Shown: positions 21,129 through 28,510 of the stretch, piece by piece | Position numbering within the stretch: position 1 is the first letter of the stretch | How the letters are laid out: each line of letters opens with the position of its first letter | DNA from: Lysobacteraceae bacterium | GTDB lineage: Bacteria; Pseudomonadota; Gammaproteobacteria; Xanthomonadales; Rhodanobacteraceae | Direction: 5' to 3' | Assembly (NCBI GenBank): GCA_028871555.1 | Contig: JAGWNA010000007.1 | Location: 1-64,000, forward strand | Length of the DNA: 64,000 nucleotides | Notes under the pieces: model-generated | The model's database searches: none | Seen by the model: the letters and a program-made list of their open reading frames with translations, nothing else | Told to the model about the DNA's origin: nothing | Position numbers and translations under genes: made by a program

Positions 21129-24100
21129 ATGGCAAGGGGATGCAGGGCGGCACGGGCGTGCATGGCGGGCATTGTGCTGGTGCTCGTGAGCGCGCCGGTC
21201 TGGGCCGACAACACGCTGGAGGACGAATACCAGCAACTGATCAAGGTCAACCAGGATATCCAGCCGCTGGGCGCCAACCCGTTCGGCGAAAACATCAGCC
21301 TGTACGACGGCAGCCTGTCGTTCGAGCAGACCGATATCCGCCTGGCCGGCGACGGTCCGCTGCTGCAGCTGTCGCGTTCGCTCAAGGTCACCGGTACCAG
21401 CGGTTATCCGTTGAATGCCGAGGGTGCCTTTGCCGACTGGGAACTCGATATCCCGCGCATCGAGACGGTCACGGCCAACCAGCAGAATGTCACGGGCTGG
21501 CAAGTGCCGGCGGTCAATCCGTTGGCCCGCTGCAGTGCGTTTCAGGCCCCGCCGGTCGTGCGCAGGCAACAAGGGGCTTCCGATTGGCTCCCCGACACGT
21601 GGTGGTACGGCTATCAGCTGATCGTACCCGGTCAAGGCAGCCAGGAAATGCTGCCGCGCAGTGTCCAGAACACCTTGTCGCCCTCGGTCAGTGGCACGAC
21701 GTTTCCGATCGTGACCAAGCAGAACTGGATGTTCAGCTGCGGCGTGCTGACCGATGACGATGGCGGCGAAGGCTTTACGGCGCTGGCGCCGGATGGCACC
21801 ACCTATACGTTCAACCACATCGTCTATCGTCCGATGGAGGCGATCCGACGGCCGATCGGGTCGGGACCGTTGTCGCCCGCGCACGCGAGTATCGGTCCGC
21901 TGGTGGCGATCGACGATTTCCTGGCGCGCCGCGACGCCTTGATGCTGGTCACCAAGGTCCGCGACCGTTTCGGCAATACGCTCACCTACACCTACAGCGG
22001 CGCGAATCTGACGTCGATCACCGCCAGCGATGGCCGGCAGCTCACCTTGCAATACGTCGCCGGCACGGCGCAGGTCGCCGCAGCGACCCTGCGATCGGCC
22101 ACCGGCGCCACGCGAACGTGGACATACCAGTACGTCAATACGGTCAACGGCGTGGCCGACCCCTCGTTGAGCAAGGTGGTCCTGCCCGACGGCAGCGCCT
22201 GGTCGTACAACCTGGGCGTTTTCGAGCACGCCCAGGTGCTCACGAGCGGCGGGGACTGCACCACGCTGGCCACGCTCGATGGCGGGAGCGCGACGGGCAC
22301 CATCACGCACCCGTCGGGTCTGCAGGGCACCTTCACGGTGCAGGCGACGGTGCACGGCCGCTCGTATGTGCCGCGGCAGTGCTACAGAAACGCCGTCACG
22401 GGCACGACGACGTTTGCGGTCACCCCCTTCGTGTACTACCAGCTCGCCGCGACCGGCAAGACGTTCAGCGGCGCCGGCCTGCCCACCCGGACCTGGACCT
22501 ACACCTACTCCCCGCCGAACGAGAGCTGGCTGCAGGATTGCGGCGGCGGCTGCGTGAGCACCGTCTGGACCGACGTACTCGATCCGGCGGGGCACGATGT
22601 CCGCTATACCTTCAGCAATCGTTACGACGTCACCGAAGGGCAGCTGCTGCGTACGGACTACTACACCGGCGGCAACACCTCGACGATCCTGCGCTCGGAA
22701 ACCAACGCCTACGCGGCGCCCACCACCGGCGCATGGCCGGCGACCTACGTGGCCTCCCTGCAGGACCGCACCAACCAGGCGCAGACCACCGAACTGTCGC
22801 CGCTCAATCAGCGCACGACGATCCAGGAGGGCGACACCTACACGTGGCAGGCACAGGCCTTCAATGCCTTCGCGCAGGTAACCCAGGCGAAGCGCTTCAA
22901 CACGATCGCCGGCCAGAGCGCGATCACCGAGCAGACGACGTACCTCAACGACCTGCCGCACTGGGTGCTGGGCTTGCCGCTGCAGGTCACCAACCTCACC
23001 ACCGGCGAGATCGAATCGGCCAACACCTACAACCTCGGCAACGTGACGCTGCAATCGCGCGCCCGCTTCGGCCAGACGCTGATGAACTACACGTTCAACG
23101 CGCAAGGCCAACTGGCCAGCTTCACCGACGGCAACACCCACACCACCACCCTGGGCAGCTACAAGCGCGGCATACCGCAGACGATCGGCTATCCGGATGG
23201 CCGCAGCGAGACGCTGGTCGTCGACGATTTCGGGCAGATCGGTGCGATCACCGATCAGGCCGGGCACACCACCGGCTATACCTACGACCCGGTCGGGCGG
23301 ATCACCGCCATCACGTATCCGGCCGGCGACGAGGTGGCGTGGTATCCGACCACCTTCGCCTACACCTACGTCACCGCTGCCGAGCGCGGTATTGCGGCCA
23401 ACCACTGGCGCCGCACGGTCACTACCGGCAACGCCAGCACCGTGACCTGGTTCGACGCCATGTTGCGCCCGCTGCTCAGCGATACCTCGATCATCGGCAC
23501 TGCCGGCTCGGATATCACGACGGCGAAAAGCTACGATGAGCGCGGCCTCACGACCTTCACATCGTATCCGGTCGGCGGCGCCCCGGCGCTGTCCACGCTC
23601 ACCGCCGGCACGCATCAGACCTACGATGCGCTGGGCCGGCTGACGCAAACCCAGCAGAATTCCGAACTGGGCATGCTGACCACCACCACGGCCTATCTGT
23701 CCGGTGCCCGCCAGCAGATGACCGACCCCAAGGGCAACGTCACCACCACCCGCTACCAGGTCTTCGATGAGCCCGGCGACGGCGCCGCAATCCAGGTGCA
23801 GGCGCCGGGCGGCCTCACCCAGACCATCGCCCGCGACCTTTACGGCAACCCCACCGCCATCACCCAGTCGGGGCTGTACGGCACGCAAAGCCTGAGCGTC
23901 ACCAAGACGCTGACCTACGACAGCTATCACCGCCTGTGCCGCCGCACCGAGCCGGAAAGCGGCAGCACGGTGCTGGCCTATGACGCGGCCAACAACCTGG
24001 CGTGGAGCGCCGATGGCCTGAGCATCACCGGCACGGGCTGCGGGCAGGAGCAGGTGGCGGCCGCCGCCCGCACCACGCGCAGCTACGATGCGATGAACCG

Positions 24101-25982
24101 GGTGCTGACGATGCAGCCCCCCAGCGGCACGCAGAGCACGCAGACCACCTACGATGCGCTCGGCCAGGCGACCCAGGTCGTGTCCGGCACCAGCGTGTGG
24201 AACGCCACCTACGACTTCCGCGGCCTGCTCACCGGCGAGACCTTGCAGCTTTCCGGCCAGAGCCCCTGGCACCTCGGCTACCTGCACGACGCCTACGGCA
24301 CCGTGCGCCAGCTCATCTACCCCGACGGCACCACGCTGGCCTATGGCCCCGATGCGCTGGGCCGGGCGACCCAGGTGGGCAGCTACGCCAGCCACCTCAG
24401 CTATTTCCCCAACGGCGCCGTGGCCGGGTTCACCTACGGCAACGGCGCCGGCCACGTGGCCGAGCAGAATGCCCGCCAGCTGCCCAGCAACTTCACCGAC
24501 GGCACCGCCGGCACGCTCAACCTCAGTGAGGATTTCAGCTACGACGCCGACGGCAATATCACCCAGGTCAACGACCTGACCGGCGGTCCGCGCAGCAAGA
24601 CGTTCGGCTACGACGGCCTCAATCGCCTGACCAGCGCCACCGCCACCCGCCTGTGGGGCACCGAGACGTACAGCTACGACCCGCTCAACAACCTGCGCAC
24701 GCGCGTCGGCAACGGCCAGACCGTCACCTACACCTACGACCCCGCCAACCGCCTGGCCAGCCTCAGCGGCGTGGGCAGCTTCGTGTACGACAACCGCGGC
24801 AACCTCATCAGCAAGGCGGGCGTCAGCCTGGTGTTCGACCAGAAGAACCAGCTCGCCCAGGTCGCCGGCGTCGCCAGCTACGCCTACGATGCGGCCGGCC
24901 GGCGGGTCCAAAAGACCCCCAGCGGCGGCAGCCCGACGTACTACTTCTACAACCAGGCCGGCCAGCTGCTGTACCAGTGGGAACCGGGCAAGAACAAGGC
25001 CACCGACTACATCGTGCTGGGCCGCACCACGATCGCGCGCCGCATGCAGGTCGGCACGGGAACGCCCACGGTCATCTACAGCTACACCGACCCCCAGGGC
25101 ACGCCCCTGGTCCGCGCCGACGCGCAAGGCACCGTCACCTCGACGTTCGACTACACGTCCTACGGCACCGTGGCCTTGGGCCCACAGCCGGACGGCACCG
25201 GCTACACCGGCCACGTCAACGACCCCGACACCGGGCTGGTGTACATGCAGGCGCGGTATTACGATCCGGTGGCAGGAAGGTTCTTGAGTGTGGATCCGCT
25301 GGCGCCGAGTGCGGGAGGGGTGTTCGATTTCAATCGGTACGCCTATGCCAACAACAATCCGATCGTCAACATCGATCCGGATGGCAGGCAGTACGCACCG
25401 TCGGCTTGTCAAAACCCAGCAGAATGTGCAGCCCGGCGGAAAATGGCAGACGCCGTGGTTGCGCGGGATTCGCAAACGATAGTTCATTTGCTGGGAGGGC
25501 CAATTGCCTCGTTAGCCGATCTTGTCCATGGAATATTCACGGGGGACCACAAGGAAGCCTCTGAAGGTGCCGCGATGGCAATCCTTGGTGCCGTAATCCC
25601 GGAGGCGAATGGAGCTAGAGCCGTAGTGACCGCCTCAGAAGAAGCTCAAGTAGTTTCTTCTGTCACAAGGGGAGCACTGGCGAGAGGGAGAGCATCCGAA
25701 GCGCGGATCCTGATGGAGCTGGGATTACCCAAGAACACGCAAGCTGTTCGGACGGCGGAAGGCGCATCGATCCCTGATGCGTTGACAAGTACTCGTTCGA
25801 TCGAGATCAAGGATGCAATTCGCGTCGAACGAACACGGCAAGTGCGGATTCAAACTGGAGCCGCACGTGAAACCGGACTTGAGTCAGTCCTAATCACTGG
25901 TGAAAGGACATGCGTAAGCGGCCCATGTACACGGGCATTTGATCGCATTATTCGCCGTCCTGACTTGGGGCCGCAGCAATGA
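21129..25982 (+). CDS. RHS-repeat polymorphic toxin with nuclease-like C-terminus
   Basis: A 1617-residue protein from ATG 21129. Residues 1-26 are a Sec signal peptide ending PVWA. The body is built of YD/RHS repeats (many copies of patterns such as YTYDPVGRI and FGYDGLNRL), closing with the RHS core end: TGLVYMQARYYDPVAGRFLSVD-type residues, then NRYAYANNNPIVNIDPDGR at about residue 1420. The last 195 residues form the variable toxin tip. It has a hydrophobic pre-toxin stretch, then a domain with IPDAL (Asp1550) and IEIKD (Glu1559, Lys1561), the D...ExK core of PD-(D/E)xK nucleases, resembling Tox-REase-type tips. Base composition drops sharply at the tip, as is usual for exchangeable tips. 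The stop overlaps the next gene by 4 bp. No VgrG, PAAR or type VI gene is nearby, so Sec-dependent (WapA-like) delivery is the simpler inference. Confidence 0.93.
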   Translation: MARGCRAARACMAGIVLVLVSAPVWADNTLEDEYQQLIKVNQDIQPLGANPFGENISLYDGSLSFEQTDIRLAGDGPLLQLSRSLKVTGTSGYPLNAEGAFADWELDIPRIETVTANQQNVTGWQVPAVNPLARCSAFQAPPVVRRQQGASDWLPDTWWYGYQLIVPGQGSQEMLPRSVQNTLSPSVSGTTFPIVTKQNWMFSCGVLTDDDGGEGFTALAPDGTTYTFNHIVYRPMEAIRRPIGSGPLSPAHASIGPLVAIDDFLARRDALMLVTKVRDRFGNTLTYTYSGANLTSITASDGRQLTLQYVAGTAQVAAATLRSATGATRTWTYQYVNTVNGVADPSLSKVVLPDGSAWSYNLGVFEHAQVLTSGGDCTTLATLDGGSATGTITHPSGLQGTFTVQATVHGRSYVPRQCYRNAVTGTTTFAVTPFVYYQLAATGKTFSGAGLPTRTWTYTYSPPNESWLQDCGGGCVSTVWTDVLDPAGHDVRYTFSNRYDVTEGQLLRTDYYTGGNTSTILRSETNAYAAPTTGAWPATYVASLQDRTNQAQTTELSPLNQRTTIQEGDTYTWQAQAFNAFAQVTQAKRFNTIAGQSAITEQTTYLNDLPHWVLGLPLQVTNLTTGEIESANTYNLGNVTLQSRARFGQTLMNYTFNAQGQLASFTDGNTHTTTLGSYKRGIPQTIGYPDGRSETLVVDDFGQIGAITDQAGHTTGYTYDPVGRITAITYPAGDEVAWYPTTFAYTYVTAAERGIAANHWRRTVTTGNASTVTWFDAMLRPLLSDTSIIGTAGSDITTAKSYDERGLTTFTSYPVGGAPALSTLTAGTHQTYDALGRLTQTQQNSELGMLTTTTAYLSGARQQMTDPKGNVTTTRYQVFDEPGDGAAIQVQAPGGLTQTIARDLYGNPTAITQSGLYGTQSLSVTKTLTYDSYHRLCRRTEPESGSTVLAYDAANNLAWSADGLSITGTGCGQEQVAAAARTTRSYDAMNRVLTMQPPSGTQSTQTTYDALGQATQVVSGTSVWNATYDFRGLLTGETLQLSGQSPWHLGYLHDAYGTVRQLIYPDGTTLAYGPDALGRATQVGSYASHLSYFPNGAVAGFTYGNGAGHVAEQNARQLPSNFTDGTAGTLNLSEDFSYDADGNITQVNDLTGGPRSKTFGYDGLNRLTSATATRLWGTETYSYDPLNNLRTRVGNGQTVTYTYDPANRLASLSGVGSFVYDNRGNLISKAGVSLVFDQKNQLAQVAGVASYAYDAAGRRVQKTPSGGSPTYYFYNQAGQLLYQWEPGKNKATDYIVLGRTTIARRMQVGTGTPTVIYSYTDPQGTPLVRADAQGTVTSTFDYTSYGTVALGPQPDGTGYTGHVNDPDTGLVYMQARYYDPVAGRFLSVDPLAPSAGGVFDFNRYAYANNNPIVNIDPDGRQYAPSACQNPAECAARRKMADAVVARDSQTIVHLLGGPIASLADLVHGIFTGDHKEASEGAAMAILGAVIPEANGARAVVTASEEAQVVSSVTRGALARGRASEARILMELGLPKNTQAVRTAEGASIPDALTSTRSIEIKDAIRVERTRQVRIQTGAARETGLESVLITGERTCVSGPCTRAFDRIIRRPDLGPQQ
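24634..24720 (+). repeat. RHS-core segment duplicated downstream (87 bp, first copy)
   Basis: This segment, encoding ATATRLWGTETYSYDPLNN and the following residues of the RHS core, is identical over 87 bp to 26779-26865, beyond the immunity gene. It is the homologous seed through which toxin tips can be exchanged. Confidence 0.93.
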
Positions 25983-26692
25983 TCGAATCGACACTTGAAT
26001 TTCAGTTTCGGCCTTCGGCGCTACGTTCTCTTGTAGAGATGTTCTGCACGTTGCCAGAGAGGCTCAGACCTACGCACCACAGTCTTGGGGAGGACGAGCC
26101 AGGAAAGCCGATTCAGGATAATGGTAAATTCCTTGATTCGCTGAATGGAGCAAAGTTAGGGCCTTTTCTCCGAGGTCCTGATGTTATGTATGATATCGGA
26201 CTCGCAGGAACCAGGCCGATCATTTGTAATTGTTTCCTTGATGTAGAGCCTGGTCTTGCCGAGCAATTCTTGCTGCATATGGCGGTGGCGCTGCCTAAAT
26301 TCGCTTTTGCTTGTGTACCAGAGGAGCGAGAACATCGAAACCGGGTAATTGTCAAGCAGGGAATCAACACAATCGAAAGCTGGGTAGGGCGTGACATCGA
26401 GAAGTATATTCCAGGCTTCTATTGGCTCACTCTTTTGCCAAATACTTTGGCAGAAAAGCATGGTGTTCCGATCTCAGAGATAGAAAAAATCGCAAAGGAG
26501 CATATGGAGCTTGAAGGGGGCCAACATCTCTTTCGTTTTTATGATCGGCCAGAGGATTGGCAGTCTACGGACAAAGTGGCGAAATTATGCGCCTCCCTAC
26601 CCGGGGTGTTTGATGTGGAGAAAATCAAGCCGCAGGCTGAGGCTACGAAGAATTTTCTTGAACTTGATGAAATGCTGGGAAATTGGAAATAG
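25979..26692 (+). CDS. Putative immunity protein for the RHS nuclease tip
   Basis: A 237-residue soluble protein with no signal peptide, starting inside the RHS stop (ATGA). Tight coupling and the A/T-rich composition shared with the toxin tip mark it as the cognate immunity gene. I do not recognise the family; the most distinctive stretch is YIPGFYWLTLLPNTLAEKHG, followed by HLFRFYDRPEDW. It probably binds and blocks the tip nuclease in the cytosol of the producer and its kin. Function is inferred from position and composition only. Confidence 0.75.
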   Translation: MIESTLEFQFRPSALRSLVEMFCTLPERLRPTHHSLGEDEPGKPIQDNGKFLDSLNGAKLGPFLRGPDVMYDIGLAGTRPIICNCFLDVEPGLAEQFLLHMAVALPKFAFACVPEEREHRNRVIVKQGINTIESWVGRDIEKYIPGFYWLTLLPNTLAEKHGVPISEIEKIAKEHMELEGGQHLFRFYDRPEDWQSTDKVAKLCASLPGVFDVEKIKPQAEATKNFLELDEMLGNWK

Positions 26693-26722
26693 CACAACTC
26701 CCCCGCCGTGCTTTATGACTAC

Positions 26723-26764
26723 GCCCAAGGCCCGCGGCGATGCGGGCCTTGTCGTATGTGCCGG
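26723..26764 (+). repeat. 42-bp hairpin repeat, copy 1 (terminator-like)
   Basis: AAGGCCCGC (26727-26735) pairs with GCGGGCCTT (26742-26750) around a 6-nt loop, 30 bp after the first immunity gene. The 42 bp including GTCGTATGTGCCGG recur at 27767-27808 with one difference. It probably ends transcription of the toxin-immunity pair, though there is no long T-run. Confidence 0.75.
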
Positions 26765-26778
26765 CAAAAGGGACGGAG

Positions 26779-27093
26779 GCGCCACCGCCACCCGCCTGTG
26801 GGGCACCGAGACGTACAGCTACGACCCGCTCAACAACCTGCGCACGCGCGTCGGCAACGGCCAGAACTGAGCTTAGTAAGTCTGCCCAAAAGGGCATCCG
26901 GTCACTCGAAAAACGCATAGCCGAGCATGAAAAGAAGCTTGCCGATTTCAAGGCCAATCCTACGGTGAGACCTGGCATGGAAGGACAGCCGGAGTCGGTA
27001 ATTAAGGCGGCTCAGGAGTCCCAGATTCGTCACTTGGAGAAGGAGATTCAAACTTTCAGGGAAAATATTGATAAGCTCAAAGGAGGACAATGA
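26779..27093 (+). pseudogene. Displaced RHS-core scrap plus orphan toxin tip (frameshifted remnant)
   Basis: 26779-26865 is an exact 87-bp copy of the RHS core. The RHS frame runs into TGA right after the copy (GNGQN, stop at 26868-26870). In another frame the DNA encodes an approximately 70-residue tail (KSAQKGIRSLEKRIAEHEK, then KKLADFKANPTVRPGMEG, ending in KLKGGQ) that resembles the charged, helical C-terminal ends found on other RHS toxins. The core copy comes from mid-core, about 660 bp before the core end, so the join is a deletion scar. It has no start codon with a ribosome site, so it cannot be made alone, but it can serve as a donor for recombination into the active RHS gene. Confidence 0.82.
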
Positions 27094-27094
27094 A

Positions 27095-27496
27095 ATGGCC
27101 TTCCAAGTCGCTAATTATGGTAGCCGAGAAGTCTTCGTTGGAGCACCAAGTGATGTCCCGGTTGTGAATGTTGTCTCTCCATTCGCAGCCCTTGTAACAG
27201 CTTCTAGCCAAGAAGAACTGGATGAGGTTCTGGGTATCGCGAGCAGTTTATTGGAGTTGGGTTGCAAAGAGTTCTGTTGCGTGGGCTTGAAGGCTGAATC
27301 TCTGAACGATCAGCTAGATCTATTAATTGAGAAAGCTGGTCTGCTTGACGTGGTGACAACATGGCACGAGGACTCTTTTGAAGGTTGTGAATATTTTCTG
27401 TTCGGAGCCGGAGGGCAAAGTCTCGCTCTCTACGGACTAATTTCTCGGCATCCCGAATTGCTGGATGCCATGGTTTTGGCAGCTCAGGCTGACTGA
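27095..27496 (+). CDS. Orphan immunity protein (DUF7684-like)
   Basis: A 133-residue cytosolic protein. The ATG at 27095 follows AGGAGG at ideal spacing; that site lies inside the last codons of the orphan tip, the usual arrangement for a tip-immunity pair. The pattern SPFAALVTASSQEELDEV, GCKEFCCVGLK and VVTTWHEDSFEGCEYFLFG resembles DUF7684-type small proteins found beside RHS tips; this family match is from memory and not certain. Being intact while its toxin is broken suggests it is kept to protect against kin that still carry the old toxin. Confidence 0.75.
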   Translation: MAFQVANYGSREVFVGAPSDVPVVNVVSPFAALVTASSQEELDEVLGIASSLLELGCKEFCCVGLKAESLNDQLDLLIEKAGLLDVVTTWHEDSFEGCEYFLFGAGGQSLALYGLISRHPELLDAMVLAAQAD

Positions 27497-27573
27497 CTTT
27501 CAAATGACTGTTATTGTCCGACTGTTACTGCTGTTCATGATTGCCATTAGGGAAGGTCTGATCAATCGGCTTC

Positions 27574-27691
27574 TTGCTCGTCATTCCTGCGAAAGCAGGA
27601 ATCCAGTGCCTTTGCGTTCAATGGTCTACAGACGCTGGATGACCAGCTTCGCTGTTGTAAAGCTCCTCCAGCGTGCTGGGATGACGAGCAA
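27574..27691. repeat. 118-bp inverted-repeat element
   Basis: The ends TTGCTCGTCATTCC (27574-27587) and GGGATGACGAGCAA (27678-27691) are inverted repeats with one mismatch. An internal hairpin CCTGCGAAAGCAGG follows the left end. The CGTCATTCCxGCGAAAGCxGGAATCCAG style is a widespread proteobacterial intergenic repeat. It lies in the 381-bp gap between the orphan immunity gene and pqiC; no gene is seen in that gap. Confidence 0.75.
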
Positions 27692-27766
27692 AATCAGAGC
27701 ATCCTTAGCGGGCAATCTTTGGCATTCCAATAACGGTTCCAGGTTCACTTCCTGATACCCCATAAG

Positions 27767-27808
27767 GCCCAAGGCCCGCAGCGATGCGGGCCTTGTCGTA
27801 TGTGCCGG
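27767..27808 (+). repeat. 42-bp hairpin repeat, copy 2
   Basis: Second copy of the terminator-like hairpin at 26723-26764: AAGGCCCGC at 27771-27779 and GCGGGCCTT at 27786-27794, with the same GTCGTATGTGCCGG tail. The two copies bracket the orphan toxin-immunity unit, which suggests that each toxin-immunity pair travels with its own hairpin. Confidence 0.75.
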
Positions 27809-27877
27809 GATGCGGGAATATAACCGCCGCAGTTATCGGGATCATCCCAGCATAGCTGGGGGTTTACCTTGGAGAAA

Positions 27878-28510
27878 TTAGGGAAGAGCCGGACATGCGG
27901 CTGGCTGACCGTTGCCCAGCGCCCGCGCCACGACGGCGATCTGCGCTGCCAGCTGGCCGATCGCCCGCTGGTGCCCCTGCACCAATGCGTCGTAGCCAGG
28001 CCCGACCGTTTCGACGATGCGGCTGGTGCAGGCCAGCGCGCCGCCGCGAGAGTCATGCAGCACACGTACACTCCATGCTCCCTCGATCAACGCATAGCTG
28101 CCGGGCTGCGAATCGAACCGGCGCAGATCCAGCTTGACCCGCAGCAGCGGCTTGCCGCTGTCCGGCAGGCCGCTGACGTCCTGGTTGTCCAGCTCTCGTG
28201 CGAGATCGGCCGACAGCGCGCTGCGCACTTCGTCATCGAGCGGCGCGATCCAGCGTTCGCCGTCGAGCGGCGCCACCCCCTGCCCGCCGGAGCGCACCAC
28301 CAGCTGCGGCTGGTCGACCTGCGCCGGCACGCCGACGGGCAGCAATTCGAACGGCAGCGATGGCCCGCTCGCGGTTGCAGGCGTACCCGGCGCACCCGCC
28401 ACCTCGGCGGCGGGCGCCACCAGGGTGTAGTAATGCAGCGGTGCCGAGGCGCAGGCAGCCAGGGCCAGGGCAAGCCCCGGTCCGGCCAGGCGCATTCCGG
28501 TGCGAATCAT
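27878..28510 (-). CDS. pqiC: PqiC-like ABC-type transport auxiliary lipoprotein
   Basis: A 210-residue outer-membrane lipoprotein: the signal ends in lipobox LAAC with Cys20 lipidated, then YYTLVAP, the hallmark start of the PqiC/YmbA family. In E. coli PqiC anchors the PqiB tube to the outer membrane for lipid transfer. The central DQPQLVVRSGGQGVAPLDGERW stretch (conserved part LVVRSGGQGVAPLDGERW) is typical. Its start overlaps the pqiB stop by 4 bp, and it is the last gene of the pqi operon. Confidence 0.9.
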   Translation of the reverse strand: MIRTGMRLAGPGLALALAACASAPLHYYTLVAPAAEVAGAPGTPATASGPSLPFELLPVGVPAQVDQPQLVVRSGGQGVAPLDGERWIAPLDDEVRSALSADLARELDNQDVSGLPDSGKPLLRVKLDLRRFDSQPGSYALIEGAWSVRVLHDSRGGALACTSRIVETVGPGYDALVQGHQRAIGQLAAQIAVVARALGNGQPAACPALP

